Assembly: GCA_028288485.1 (NCBI GenBank)
Contig: JAQBNO010000101.1
Location: 1 to 47,098, forward strand
DNA length: 47,098 nucleotides
Direction of reading: 5' to 3'
DNA from: Segetibacter sp.
GTDB taxonomy: Bacteria > Bacteroidota > Bacteroidia > Chitinophagales > Chitinophagaceae
Below the pieces are notes generated by a model that ran no database searches, was not told the DNA's origin, and saw only the letters and a list, made by a program, of their open reading frames with translations. Position 1 is the stretch's first letter. Each line of letters starts with the position of its first letter. A program made the position numbers and the translations under genes. Of this stretch, positions 1 through 7,992 are shown in pieces.

Positions 1-232
1 AGTAATCGAATGTAACGGCCAAATTCTGATAATACAGGAAGGCAGTTTACTAACGTTAATAAAATTGGCAGTATGACTTAATGAACCGAGCCTCATCCGG
101 CGACGAGAAGGAAGGCACCCTCACTCCCTTTGCCCGACCAAGAACTGGAAACCTTTTGGAAACTATTATCCACGCCCAATTGGTCAAAAATGGTGGCATA
201 ATCGGCGGAAAGGCAGCATGAGTAAGAATTGT

Positions 233-271
233 AGAGATGTTTAGTGAACGGTCATTTCACTAAACATCTCT
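233..271. repeat. Perfect 16-bp inverted repeat (hairpin)
   Basis: The left arm (233-248) starts AGAGATGTTTAG and is perfectly complementary to the right arm (256-271), with a 7-base loop (CGGTCAT). No T-run follows on either strand, so it is not a classical intrinsic terminator. It could be a terminator for a gene lying before the window, a protein binding site or the relic of a mobile element end. Confidence 0.7.
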
Positions 272-730
272 GCTTTAGGAAAATAGCTAAAAAAAGCGTT
301 GTTGGGAATGTGGTTTTCTGACTGTAATTAGTGCGTTCGCTTTGCAGGTCTTCTTTAGGCAGACCGAGCACGTTTTAAACAAAATAATCAAACAGATTAG
401 ACGATCAACCATTCAATTGTTTAAAGGAGGACCAGCAAGTTTATTAGCCTCATTGTTATTTTGCTCTTTCCCCTTTTCGGCTTCAATCCTGCTTAATTTT
501 TTTTGATATTATGGGCAATTACTGAATGTTTAGAAGATCATTTTAAAATGATTAAACAACCTACGGCAGATCGGGTTTTCTTATCCGCCACACTTGTTGG
601 TTATAGGCAAGTTTGAGAAACATAGGGACACAAGCAAACCCCATAGTCAAAGCCGCAGGAAAACGAGCCCCTAACGGAGGAATTGAATGATTCACAATCA
701 ATACACTTTTCTTCCAGCCCGGGAAAGGAT

Positions 731-757
731 TTGCCGTTGCAGTGAGTGACACAACGA
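731..757 (-). repeat. Dispersed intergenic repeat, copy 1
   Basis: On the minus strand it reads ATCGTTGTGTCACTC followed by ACTGCAACGGCAA. It is nearly identical to the copy at 29715-29743. The similarity to that copy continues for about 35 bases on the plus-strand 3' side, ending in a shared CATAAAAAATA. Confidence 0.75.
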
Positions 758-860
758 TTTTGACAGGTGGACAAAGGCCGGTACCATAAAAAATACTATA
801 ATTAAAATTACCGTTAACATTTCATCAGAAGCAGCGAGGCTGAAGGGGAAGGATTAAAAT

Positions 861-893
861 AAAAAGCCGGTAAGTAAAACTTACCGGCTTTTT
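861..893 (-). terminator. Intrinsic terminator of the rplKAJL operon
   Basis: A 14-bp stem (861-874 with 880-893, core GCCGGTAAG/CTTACCGGC) with a 5-base loop is flanked by A-runs and T-runs, so it can work in both directions. It lies 24 bases past the rplL stop codon and closes the ribosomal operon. The operon therefore does not read into rpoB. Confidence 0.85.
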
Positions 894-916
894 ATTATTA
901 AGAAGTATTCTAATAA

Positions 917-1294
917 TTATTTTACTTCTACATCAGCTCCAGCTTCTTTCAGTTTAGCTGCAACTTCTTCAGCTTCTGCTTTAGCTACACCTTCTTTGAT
1001 TGGTTTTGGAGCCTGGTCAACTAAGTCTTTAGCTTCTTTCAAACCTAAACCAGTTAATTCTTTAACGATCTTAACTACCTGTAGTTTGCTTGCACCACCG
1101 CTTTTCAAAATTACATCGAAAGCAGTTTTTTCCTCTACAGCGGCAGCAGCAGGACCAGCAGAAGCAGGACCAGCAGCAGCTACAGCAGCAGCAGGTTCGA
1201 TACCATAAGTATCTTTAAGGATTTTAGCTAATTCGTTAACTTCTTTTACTGTTAAGTTAACCAGTTGTTCTGCGAATGCATTTAAGTCTGCCAT
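917..1294 (-). CDS. rplL: 50S ribosomal protein L7/L12
   Basis: This is the stalk protein of the large ribosomal subunit. It binds L10 as dimers and recruits the translation GTPases. The 125-residue product has the full family layout: an N-terminal dimerisation helix region (1-35), an Ala/Pro/Gly-rich flexible hinge (about 36-52) and a C-terminal domain from about residue 55, with the conserved stretches EKTAFDVIL and [12 protein letters not shown]. It ends in the typical GADVEVK. It is the last gene of a four-gene minus-strand operon, 150 bases after rplJ, and is followed by a strong terminator. The length is normal and the gene is intact. Confidence 0.97.
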   Translation of the reverse strand: MADLNAFAEQLVNLTVKEVNELAKILKDTYGIEPAAAVAAAGPASAGPAAAAVEEKTAFDVILKSGGASKLQVVKIVKELTGLGLKEAKDLVDQAPKPIKEGVAKAEAEEVAAKLKEAGADVEVK

Positions 1295-1392
1295 TGTTTC
1301 AAATTTTTGCCGCCTTCAATGCCTGTGCTCCGGCGGAGTTTTTAAAAAAATTTGTGATATCAACCGTTCAGGCTCGGTTGAGTATTTTTTAG

Positions 1393-1437
1393 TTACCAGT
1401 TTCCGGTTGCAGGCTACCGGTAACAGGAAACTGGTAA
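1393..1437 (-). promoter_or_regulatory. Hairpin in the rplJ-rplL spacer
   Basis: A perfect 12-bp stem pairs TTACCAGTTTCC (1393-1404) with 1426-1437, with a 21-base loop that can itself pair through CCGG (1403-1406 with 1417-1420). It begins just past the rplJ stop codon. A second, smaller hairpin (CAACCG 1361-1366 with CGGTTG 1375-1380) follows. Reading on the minus strand, neither is followed directly by a T-run, so a processing or stability element, or an attenuator adjusting L12 to L10 stoichiometry, fits better than a terminator. The function is inferred. Confidence 0.55.
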
Positions 1438-1444
1438 TAAGTAT

Positions 1445-1981
1445 TTAAGCTTCTTGTGGTTGTCTGTCTTCCAAAGCTTTTAGTAAGCTTGCGAGTTTGC
1501 TTCCAGCATTTAAGCCGCTAATAACATTCTTGGCAGGAGATTGCAACAATCCGATAACTTCCCCGATAAGGTCGTTTTTGCTTTTGAGTGTTTTTAAGGC
1601 TTCCAGTTGATCGTCGCCCACGAATATTGCGCTGTCGATATAAGCAGCTTTTAAAACAGGTTTTTCACCTTTTGTGTCGGTACGAAAACTGCTGATGATC
1701 ATAGCAGGTTCTTTAGCATTTTCGCTAAAAAGAAGAGCAGTAACACCTCTCAGGCTATCATATACACCCGAGAATTTCTCTGCATCTATTCCTTCGAGTG
1801 CTTTGCGGATTAAAGTGTTTTTTGCCACTTTCATTTCTACATCTTTATCGAAGCAGATCTTGCGCAGTTTGTTAACCTGGGCTACAGATAATGCTTCTGT
1901 ATTAGTGATGTAGAAGTTATTATATTGATTGAATTTCTCTTTGAGAACTTCAATTGCTTCGTTTTTTTGCTCTTTAGTCAT
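1445..1981 (-). CDS. rplJ: 50S ribosomal protein L10
   Basis: L10 is the base of the ribosomal stalk. Its N-terminal domain binds 23S rRNA beside L11, and its C-terminal helix carries L7/L12 dimers. The 178-residue product begins MTKEQKNEAIEVL, has the family stretch VAKNTLIRKAL at about 53-63, and shows a C-terminal helical tail (SKLASLLKALEDRQ) for L12 binding. The gene starts 76 bases after the rplA stop codon. That spacer could hold an L10-binding leader as in other bacteria, but no convincing structure was recognised there. Confidence 0.95.
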   Translation of the reverse strand: MTKEQKNEAIEVLKEKFNQYNNFYITNTEALSVAQVNKLRKICFDKDVEMKVAKNTLIRKALEGIDAEKFSGVYDSLRGVTALLFSENAKEPAMIISSFRTDTKGEKPVLKAAYIDSAIFVGDDQLEALKTLKSKNDLIGEVIGLLQSPAKNVISGLNAGSKLASLLKALEDRQPQEA

Positions 1982-2057
1982 GACGCTGTTTATTTTTCAA
2001 CGCTTGTGGTAACACCAACCCGGGGGTCATTAGTTACTTCTACACGTTTGACTGATT

Positions 2058-2747
2058 TTAGGTGAATGATTTTGTGTCTACGGTAATACCAGGGCTCATA
2101 GAGCTGGCGATGCTTAAACCTTTCAGGTAAGTACCTTTAGCAGCAGACGGCTTCAGCTTCATAATTGCGTTGATAAATTCGGTGCTGTTAGCAACAAGTT
2201 TTTCAGGAGGAAATGAAACTCTACCGATAGATGCGTGAATGATACCCGCTTTGTCAACTTTAAAAGCGATTTTACCACCTTTAACTTCATTAACAGCAGC
2301 AGCAACATCATTTGTTACGGTACCTGTTTTAGGGTTTGGCATTAAGTTACGAGGACCTAATATTTTACCCAGTCTACCAATTCTTGGCATTACAGAAGGA
2401 GTTGCGACGATTACATCTACATCAGTCCATCCGCCTTCGATTTTTGTAATGAATTCATCAAGGCCAACATAATCAGCGCCTGCATTTCTTGCGTCATTTT
2501 CTTTATCAGGAGTGCAAAGAACCAATACTCTTTTTGTTTTACCCGTTCCGTGAGGTAAGGTTACCGTTCCACGAACCTGTTGGTCAGCTTTTTTAGGATC
2601 AACGCCCAAACGAACGTGCACATCTACCGAGCTGTCAAATTTTGTGATATTTACTTCTTTAACCAACGACGAAGCATCGGCGAGTGAATACACCTTGTTT
2701 TTATCTACCTTAGCTGCAACAGCTTTTCTTTTTTTAGTGATTCCCAT
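2058..2747 (-). CDS. rplA: 50S ribosomal protein L1
   Basis: L1 builds the mobile L1 stalk at the ribosomal E site and in many bacteria represses its own operon by binding mRNA. The 229-residue product begins [15 protein letters not shown] and contains the family segments [29 protein letters not shown] and the hallmark [16 protein letters not shown] near residue 130-145. Its length is standard. It starts 26 bases after rplK, as in the usual rplK-rplA pair. Confidence 0.97.
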   Translation of the reverse strand: MGITKKRKAVAAKVDKNKVYSLADASSLVKEVNITKFDSSVDVHVRLGVDPKKADQQVRGTVTLPHGTGKTKRVLVLCTPDKENDARNAGADYVGLDEFITKIEGGWTDVDVIVATPSVMPRIGRLGKILGPRNLMPNPKTGTVTNDVAAAVNEVKGGKIAFKVDKAGIIHASIGRVSFPPEKLVANSTEFINAIMKLKPSAAKGTYLKGLSIASSMSPGITVDTKSFT

Positions 2748-2773
2748 TGTTAATCAGTTTAGAATTGATCAAT

Positions 2774-3217
2774 TTATTTTTCCCACGGAGCTGTACCGTC
2801 AACGGTTAAGCCCATGCTGCGAGCCGTACCGGCTATCATTTTCATAGCGCTTTCGTCGGTAAAGCAGTTGAGGTCGCTCATTTTGTCGGTAGCAATTGCT
2901 GCCACCTGATCCCAGCTTACTTTACCAACCTTATTACGGTTAGGCTCTTTGGAACCACTTGTTACTTTTGCTGCTTCTAATAATTGTACTGCTGCAGGAG
3001 GAGTTTTAATAACAAATTCGAAAGTCTTGTCGTTAAAAACTGTAATTAATACGGGAAGTACCTTTCCCATTTTGTCCTGGGTTCTTGCATTGAATTGTTT
3101 GCAGAACTCCATAATGTTCAAGCCTTTGGAACCTAATGCGGGTCCGATAGGAGGTGCAGGGTTTGCCTGGCCGCCTTTAACCTGAAGCTTTACGTAGCCA
3201 GAGATTTCTTTTGCCAT
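2774..3217 (-). CDS. rplK: 50S ribosomal protein L11
   Basis: L11 binds the GTPase-associated centre of 23S rRNA and is needed for the RelA-type stringent response and thiopeptide binding. The 147-residue protein begins [20 protein letters not shown] and has the proline-rich segment [19 protein letters not shown] and a C-terminal domain ending in [10 protein letters not shown]. It is the first gene of the operon. The nusG, secE and tRNA-Trp genes that usually precede it in Bacteroidota are absent here. Instead there is a 440-base spacer with a repeat, then an unrelated membrane protein gene. Confidence 0.97.
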   Translation of the reverse strand: MAKEISGYVKLQVKGGQANPAPPIGPALGSKGLNIMEFCKQFNARTQDKMGKVLPVLITVFNDKTFEFVIKTPPAAVQLLEAAKVTSGSKEPNRNKVGKVSWDQVAAIATDKMSDLNCFTDESAMKMIAGTARSMGLTVDGTAPWEK

Positions 3218-3321
3218 GTTTTATTTTTTTTGGTGTTAGCGTCCCCCATATGCTCGTTGTCAAGCGGAGCCGGGAGACTCCCAAATCAATCAATTCTACA
3301 GAAAGAACTTTTTTGGGACCG

Positions 3322-3347
3322 CAAAGGTAAGTGAAAGCAGCGTACAA
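3322..3347 (-). promoter_or_regulatory. Probable promoter of the rplKAJL operon
   Basis: On the minus strand TACCTTTG (3322-3329) matches the Bacteroidota -7 element TAnnTTTG. A TTG (3345-3347) lies 15 bases upstream, which is shorter than the usual 19-20. The -7 element is about 105 bases before the rplK start codon, leaving a long leader. Confidence 0.5.
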
Positions 3348-3659
3348 TTTATCGCTGTTTCATAAAATATTTGTAATATAAGGAGAATTTAATGGTACAG
3401 GGCGGCGCGTGGGGGTAAAGTTTGTTGCCGGCCGGTACTCAGTGCAGATTCACGTGCATTTCTTTCAGCCGCGCCAGGGCTATTTATCGTGTTCCTATAA
3501 ATATTAGAAAACGCCGAGTAACGATTTGCAGTACAACACGAGTGACATCACCAAAGGGGTTCCGTTCAAACAACGATGCTGCCACAAAAACCTATTGCCC
3601 GGTAACAACAAAGTCTGCCAAAAGGCACGACTTTTTAAACGTTTATTTCAAAATAATTT
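3348..3659. other. Intergenic region with a dispersed repeat
   Basis: No gene is supported. A 97-codon plus-strand frame (3422-3715) runs through the repeat copy at 3528-3578 and into the opposite-strand membrane gene, and resembles nothing known. Confidence 0.6.
3528..3578 (-). repeat. Dispersed intergenic repeat, copy 2 (variant with insertion)
   Basis: On the minus strand the repeat starts GCATCGTTGT and resumes at TGTCACTC, with about 22 extra bases between the two halves (including CCCTTTGGTGA). It ends with TTGTACTGCA. The copy at 18283-18330 has the same kind of insertion, so this is a sub-type and not a random break. Confidence 0.6.
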
Positions 3660-4238
3660 TTAAGCTATGGCTTTTTGCAGGTTTACTTTTCTTTCCAATA
3701 CAGTGTAAGCACTAAACAAAATAGCTGAATAAAAGGCATTTCCCATGACGGAATTTAGAACGAAGTTTCCGAAAAATTCATTTTTATAAAAGGGAATGGC
3801 CACCCAGTAACAGGCGCCTACACCTGCTAGAGTTTTAGGATAAGTAGTGCTGCTGATCCAAACACCAAGGTTTGAAAGAGCAAAGAAAATAGCTCCACTC
3901 CAGACTGCTGCTAATGCAATATTGGCTACAGACCTTTTTTGCATTAACGTTGCAAGTGCCGTGATAATTATAAACGAAGCATATACAAAGAACTGGGTGA
4001 TACCGTAAAAACCTTTGGTAGAGGTAAACAGTTGAAGACAAACATCGGACAATAGCAATGCTCCTAATGGCAGTACGAACGCCAGTTTTTTATCTTTAAT
4101 AACCGACCCTCCAAAAACAGCCATTGCACCAAGGGCGGTAAAGTTAGGAGGATGCGGAAACAATCTTGTAAAAGCGACGGCAACAATTAGTAAACCTGCT
4201 GAAAGAACCAAAGTGTTATTTTGTTTGTTCATTTGCAT
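3660..4238 (-). CDS. DUF6580-like integral membrane protein
   Basis: A hydrophobic protein of 192 residues with about five or six membrane segments. The N-terminal part carries RLFPHPPNFTALGAMAVFGG, a stretch I associate with the DUF6580 family of uncharacterised membrane proteins, whose shape resembles substrate-binding (S) components of ECF-type vitamin transporters. That functional link is inference. A longer frame begins at 4256 (TTG), but an excellent promoter -7 element (4254-4261) overlaps that codon, so translation most likely begins at the ATG at 4238 or 4232. It is a single-gene unit. Confidence 0.75.
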   Translation of the reverse strand: MQMNKQNNTLVLSAGLLIVAVAFTRLFPHPPNFTALGAMAVFGGSVIKDKKLAFVLPLGALLLSDVCLQLFTSTKGFYGITQFFVYASFIIITALATLMQKRSVANIALAAVWSGAIFFALSNLGVWISSTTYPKTLAGVGACYWVAIPFYKNEFFGNFVLNSVMGNAFYSAILFSAYTVLERKVNLQKAIA

Positions 4239-4253
4239 TTTCTTATCAATGGG

Positions 4254-4285
4254 CAAATTTAGCCTAAAATATAATCCTTTTCAAA
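4254..4285 (-). promoter_or_regulatory. Bacteroidota-type promoter of the DUF6580-like gene
   Basis: On the minus strand TTTG (4282-4285), a 20-base spacer and TAAATTTG (4254-4261) match the primary sigma factor consensus TTTG-N19/20-TAnnTTTG. Transcription would begin about 4247, giving a leader of only about 10-15 bases before the ATG codons at 4238/4232. This decides the start of the gene. Confidence 0.75.
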
Positions 4286-4325
4286 AATGGGGTGCTATTA
4301 ACAGAAGGTCCAAATCGCCGTTATC

Positions 4326-5513
4326 CTAATGCAAGGGCACGAACGCTTTGTATAATACAGAGTCTTCAATACCCCTCACTGTATATTCCTCACCCGGCAG
4401 AACCACGAAAACTTCGCCTCTTTTGCAGGTGATGTGGTCGCAATGGGCTTCGCCCTCCATAACAAGATAAATTTCTGCTGACTTGCTTTTTGACACGTAT
4501 TCACGACCATTTTGGAGTTTTATAGCACTTATAGCAAAGTCTTCCACCGGCAAAGGATAATCGATTTCCCCGGTAACTGAAACCTCACCAGTAAGAATAT
4601 TGGGTTCAGTTCTTTCAAAAGTAATAAGCTTCAGCAACTCAGGTACATCAATATGTTTTGGTGTTAATCCACCACGCAGCACATTGTCGCTGTTTGCCAT
4701 CAGCTCTATATTCTGTCCTTCCAGGTAAGCATGAGGTAGACCTGCACCCTGGAAAACAGCTTCACCTTCTTTCAAGTGCACTATATTAAAAAAGTAAATC
4801 GAGAAAATCCCCCTGTCGCAGTTGGCGGCAGGCAACACGCCGTTGTACAATTTGGAAACCCAATATCCCGGCTCCTCGCGGGCAGGTGGAGAAGTAATTT
4901 CGCGTTCAATCAACGGCAGAAGCAACTCATCCACTTCTTCCTGTGGCATTTCCATCACCATTTTGTACAATCCGTAATACCCGTCTTCGGCAAACACCTT
5001 GCTTAAGAAATTAAATTCGGGAACAGTTTCCAGCACCCGTTGCAACTCTTCCTCCTTTTTAAAACCATGAAGTAACCAAAACTCCCCTAATGCAACCATC
5101 ACCTCCGGCTTGTGATTTTTATCTTTATAGTTACGATGAGGAGCAGTAACAGGAACACCTTCCGCTTCTTCGCGTTCATAACCTTTTTTCGCTTCTTCCC
5201 TGGTAGGATGAACTTGTATGGAAAGCATCTCATTTACATCGAGCACTTTAAAAAGATAGGGCAATTCACCAAAATTTTGGTACACTTCCTCACCGAGGTG
5301 CTCCAGTCGGTCCTGCTGAATCAAATCGTACCACGACTGTAGGCCTTCCTCAGTTTCCAGTTGTCCGGAGGCACTTGGATGGGCTCCCATCCAATATTCA
5401 GCACATGGCTTGTGATCAGAATTGTTGAAGCCCAATAGTTCCGGAATAAATTCGTACCCGCCCCATGCGTAATGCTGTACTTTACCCTGCAGCTTGAATA
5501 TTTTATGTTTCAC
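4326..5513 (-). CDS. manA: Mannose-6-phosphate isomerase, class I
   Basis: It interconverts mannose-6-phosphate and fructose-6-phosphate in the cytoplasm, feeding mannose catabolism or GDP-sugar synthesis. From the GTG at 5513 the product has 395 residues, close to the usual length. It opens with KVQHYAWGG and shows the zinc-ligand region SIQVHP (Q100, H102), KNHKPE (H134, E137), GLPHAYLEG (H261) and NVLRGGLTPKH (R280). The frame is open up to 5612, but that extension adds a non-conserved segment that would overlap yraN, so the GTG is preferred. It is divergent from yraN with facing starts 40 bases apart. Confidence 0.92.
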   Translation of the reverse strand: MKHKIFKLQGKVQHYAWGGYEFIPELLGFNNSDHKPCAEYWMGAHPSASGQLETEEGLQSWYDLIQQDRLEHLGEEVYQNFGELPYLFKVLDVNEMLSIQVHPTREEAKKGYEREEAEGVPVTAPHRNYKDKNHKPEVMVALGEFWLLHGFKKEEELQRVLETVPEFNFLSKVFAEDGYYGLYKMVMEMPQEEVDELLLPLIEREITSPPAREEPGYWVSKLYNGVLPAANCDRGIFSIYFFNIVHLKEGEAVFQGAGLPHAYLEGQNIELMANSDNVLRGGLTPKHIDVPELLKLITFERTEPNILTGEVSVTGEIDYPLPVEDFAISAIKLQNGREYVSKSKSAEIYLVMEGEAHCDHITCKRGEVFVVLPGEEYTVRGIEDSVLYKAFVPLH

Positions 5514-5537
5514 TTTGATTCGGTAATTTAGATATGC

Positions 5538-5567
5538 CGAAAATAATAACAATATGGCACAGCACAA
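5538..5567 (-). promoter_or_regulatory. Possible manA promoter inside the 5' end of yraN
   Basis: On the minus strand TTG (5565-5567), a 19-base spacer and TATTTTCG (5538-5545) fit the Bacteroidota consensus with one mismatch in the -7 box. It would overlap the first codons of the divergent yraN, and supports the GTG start of manA at 5513 with a leader of about 20 bases. Confidence 0.4.
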
Positions 5568-5907
5568 TGAAACAGGATTCGCCGGGGAGAAATTAGCTGT
5601 TGAATGGCTCACTAATCGCGGATTTACTATAAAACAAGCAAACTGGCGCTACCGCCATTGGGAAGTTGATATCATAGCAGTAAAAGGAGACACCCTGCAT
5701 TTTATTGAAGTAAAAACAAGGCGAAGCACAAAGTTTGGCAACCCTGAAGAAAGCATCAATAAACAGAAAATGAAAAATCTGAAAGACGCAGCTGAACAAT
5801 ACCAGCACCTGAACCCCGGCTGGAAATGGATACAGTTCGACGTGCTTGCTATTTTATTTAAACCGGATGGAGTTGATTATTGGTTTAACCAGGACGTGTA
5901 TTTGTAG
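5554..5907 (+). CDS. YraN/UPF0102 family predicted endonuclease-like protein
   Basis: A 117-residue protein of the UPF0102 (YraN) family, which has a restriction-endonuclease-like PD-(D/E)XK fold and is thought to act in DNA repair or recombination. The core is visible: E17 (AVEWL), EVDIIA with D39, and the catalytic-type FIEVKTRRS with E52 and K54. The C-terminal KWIQFDVLAI is also typical. The length is normal. It is divergent from manA. The true substrate of the family is not established. Confidence 0.9.
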   Translation: MAQHNETGFAGEKLAVEWLTNRGFTIKQANWRYRHWEVDIIAVKGDTLHFIEVKTRRSTKFGNPEESINKQKMKNLKDAAEQYQHLNPGWKWIQFDVLAILFKPDGVDYWFNQDVYL

Positions 5908-6137
5908 AAGGAGAGCTGTAGGCTATTTAGTCAGCCTAAAAAAGGTGAATGCTAAAACGGTTATCAATAACGGCAATATAACGTTTACCAAGCTTAGTAG
6001 AAAGTAAAAAAATAAACATTTTAACAAATTCGGGTGGATAACTAATAACGCCTCTAAATGCAACAGAAAATGAAAATATCTGGTCTTTAATATACAAGAT
6101 CAGTGTTCCTCAACGTTATTAATTTATTCATTCATCC

Positions 6138-6629
6138 ATGGAAAATAGCATCACTTCTACTGCAACAGTCGAACTTACAAATTGGTATTCTGAAGATTTT
6201 ATTTATACCAGCGTCGTGAATTACTTAAGGGAAAACGGGTATAAGATCCAAAGAGACAATGTTTCAAAAGAAACTGAAAAAGCGGAAAGAACAATTACGG
6301 CTACAAAATTTTTCAAAAAAGAAGTAATTGAGGTAAAAGGCTTTCCTCATTACTATTACCAGGCGCCAAGCCAGGTCGTCGCACCTAAAAGTACCCATGC
6401 AAAGAATTGGTTTAGTGAAGCGCTCTTTAACTCATTTGTAAACTTTAGTATGATCGATAATGGCGAGGTAGCAATGGCGCTTCCAAATGTAAGCCGGTAC
6501 CAGACCATCATAAATAAACTTAATGACTACTTTACCGTAAACGATCTTTATTTCAGAATATATCTTGTAAATGAAGACGGTTCGGTTGAAGTGTCGAACC
6601 TAAATTACAAGCTACCTAAGGCTGTATAA
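6138..6629 (+). CDS. Hypothetical protein with a PD-(D/E)XK-like core
   Basis: A 163-residue soluble protein without signal peptide. Residues 20-40 (DFIYTSVVNYLRENGYKIQR) look like the first helix and strand of a restriction-endonuclease-like fold, and IEVKGFP (64-70) resembles the E-x-K strand. It is followed by KNWFSEALFNSF and VAMALPNVSRYQTIINKL, a pattern I associate with predicted nuclease-like proteins (EVKGyP, hWFaeAL, ALPd..rY). The acidic residue expected about 10-15 positions before E65 is not clear (RTITAT where GxD is usual), so it may be inactive or divergent. It stands alone. Function is not known. Confidence 0.7.
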   Translation: MENSITSTATVELTNWYSEDFIYTSVVNYLRENGYKIQRDNVSKETEKAERTITATKFFKKEVIEVKGFPHYYYQAPSQVVAPKSTHAKNWFSEALFNSFVNFSMIDNGEVAMALPNVSRYQTIINKLNDYFTVNDLYFRIYLVNEDGSVEVSNLNYKLPKAV

Positions 6630-6783
6630 CATTTGCTTCTATTGTATAAGCGTTTATCGATGCAATAGCAGCAGTGATTATATCCAAGTGAGAAAGAGAC
6701 GCAACTGGTGCAGAGGTGTCTCTTTTTTTTGTTTCATATAGATTTAGTGACCAATAGCGTTGGTACCAACACCAGTTTTCATA

Positions 6784-6817
6784 GCATCGTCGTTGCGTCG
6801 CAATCACTTTATCCGCA
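6784..6817 (+). repeat. Dispersed intergenic repeat, copy 3
   Basis: It reads GCATCGTCGTTGCGTCGCAA then TCACTTTATCCGCA, the GCGTCGC variant of the core. Similarity to the copy at 11802-11835 extends over about 100 bases (6759-6866 against 11779-11881), including a shared GTACCAAC upstream and AGTCTT downstream. Confidence 0.7.
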
Positions 6818-6907
6818 TATCTAATAGCAGCTTAAGTCTTTATTTCAAAGGCGCTTAAAAAATTTCAAACCGGTGGCAGAGTTCGAAAAGCATTAAACTG
6901 AAATAAT

Positions 6908-6942
6908 AAAAAAAGCCGGCATTTTTGTACCAGCTTTTTTTA
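6908..6942 (-). terminator. Intrinsic terminator downstream of porP
   Basis: An A-run plus GCCGG pairs with CCAGC plus a T-run (one mismatch), with a loop of about 10 bases. It lies 16 bases past the porP stop codon and can act in both directions. Confidence 0.7.
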
Positions 6943-6957
6943 TCAGTTATGGAAGGG

Positions 6958-7977
6958 TTAAAACCTAACTGCCGGGCATTTAATTCCTCTTGACTTATCT
7001 ATCAAACCTTGCTTAACAATTGAAAATTCATATGCGCCACGGGTTTGATTGTAATTTTTTAAAGAAGATGCGGTTGCATCATAACTAAAAGTAAGTTTAT
7101 AGCCGTTCTGCTGGAATCCTACCATCGGAATAATAGCATCTGACACACGATAATAAGCCCCCATTATCAACTGCGTATTTCCGTCTCCGCTAAGGTCGCG
7201 TTGCGCATTACCCCCTGCAACTACTTCCCACGCCGTGGTAACTTTGCTTACATAAATGTTAGGATTTACGATCCATGCATCACTGGCACGAAAACTTCCG
7301 TTTACAAAAGTGGTGAGCCTGGTAGGGACACGGGTATCAACTAAACCGGGACTAAAAAAAGACTCCTTGGGCTGGTTAATATTTGAAGCACTAAAACCAA
7401 CATTGAGGTAGGTATTTTCATTCGGGTAGTAAGCATAATTCAGTCCGGCCTGCAAGGTAAAATAGTTAACCTGGTTGGTAACAAAAGGTTCACCACTCGG
7501 TGCGGAGATATCAAAAAACTTACCATTCCATTGGTTGTCAAAAGTAAGCTTGGTAAAATCTATTCTTTTATTTGTCCAGCCAACATTAAAGCCGGCGCTA
7601 ACCAAACTTCCCAGGCCAACAGCCTGGTGGTAAGCAACTGAGCCAAAAGCGCGGGTGGTAGTTAAATTACCTGTTCCTGCAACATCTCTTAACAGCGCGC
7701 CACCAACTCCAAGCCACCCGTTTTCAAACCTTTGTCCGAATAATTGCCCGTCTCCGTAAACACTAAAAGTTTTATACGGATTACCGACATTGGCCCATTG
7801 GTTTCTGTAGTTTACCCCAACTCTATAATCACCTTCGGGAATAAAGCCGGTATTCGCCGGATTTACTAAAAGTGGTGAGTTAAAATATTGGGAAAAATGC
7901 AGGTCCTGTGCCGACAAGTTTGACAGGGCTCCGAAAGCAATCGCAAAAAGCAAGCAATAACTAAATTTCTTTTTCAT
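6958..7977 (-). CDS. PorP/SprF family T9SS outer-membrane protein
   Basis: A 339-residue beta-barrel protein of the PorP/SprF family, which works with the type IX secretion system, often as a partner for one giant secreted protein encoded next door. The signal peptide ends about residue 24 (LSNLSAQ). The mature protein starts with the family hallmark QDLHFSQYFNSPLLVNPANTG. Many alternating strands with aromatic ends follow. The start codon lies only 15 bases after the stop of the giant cargo gene, so the two are co-transcribed, and the pairing suggests that PorP helps export or anchor that protein. Confidence 0.93.
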   Translation of the reverse strand: MKKKFSYCLLFAIAFGALSNLSAQDLHFSQYFNSPLLVNPANTGFIPEGDYRVGVNYRNQWANVGNPYKTFSVYGDGQLFGQRFENGWLGVGGALLRDVAGTGNLTTTRAFGSVAYHQAVGLGSLVSAGFNVGWTNKRIDFTKLTFDNQWNGKFFDISAPSGEPFVTNQVNYFTLQAGLNYAYYPNENTYLNVGFSASNINQPKESFFSPGLVDTRVPTRLTTFVNGSFRASDAWIVNPNIYVSKVTTAWEVVAGGNAQRDLSGDGNTQLIMGAYYRVSDAIIPMVGFQQNGYKLTFSYDATASSLKNYNQTRGAYEFSIVKQGLIDKSRGIKCPAVRF

Positions 7978-7992
7978 TCTCTTCGTTTTTCA

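Larger units (their letters stand above)
1..860. other. Gene-poor region downstream of the ribosomal operon
   Basis: No convincing gene is seen in these 860 bases. Short open frames exist (for example codons 63-221 on the plus strand, and 561-752 on the minus strand), but none has a recognisable family, and the second overlaps a dispersed repeat. The stretch contains a perfect 16-bp inverted repeat (233-271), a small hairpin at 349-367 (GGTCT/AGACC) and one copy of the dispersed repeat (731-757). In most Bacteroidota rpoB would follow rplL here. No trace of rpoB is visible. Confidence 0.6.

Noticed and set aside
63-221. Short plus-strand frame (includes GTLTPFARPRTGNLLE)
   Set aside because: No start with a leader, no recognised family, and it lies in a gene-poor region, so it was kept only as a note.
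561-752. 63-codon frame on the minus strand
   Set aside because: It overlaps repeat copy 1 and has no family resemblance or plausible promoter.
1982-2057. Autoregulatory L10 leader before rplJ
   Set aside because: The 76-base spacer is a plausible place, but no convincing kink-turn or stem pattern could be recognised by eye.
3422-3715. 97-codon plus-strand frame
   Set aside because: It runs through repeat copy 2 and into the opposite-strand membrane gene, and its amino-acid composition is unlike a real protein.
6616-6807. 63-codon minus-strand frame
   Set aside because: It overlaps the end of the 6138 gene and repeat copy 3, and has no family match.
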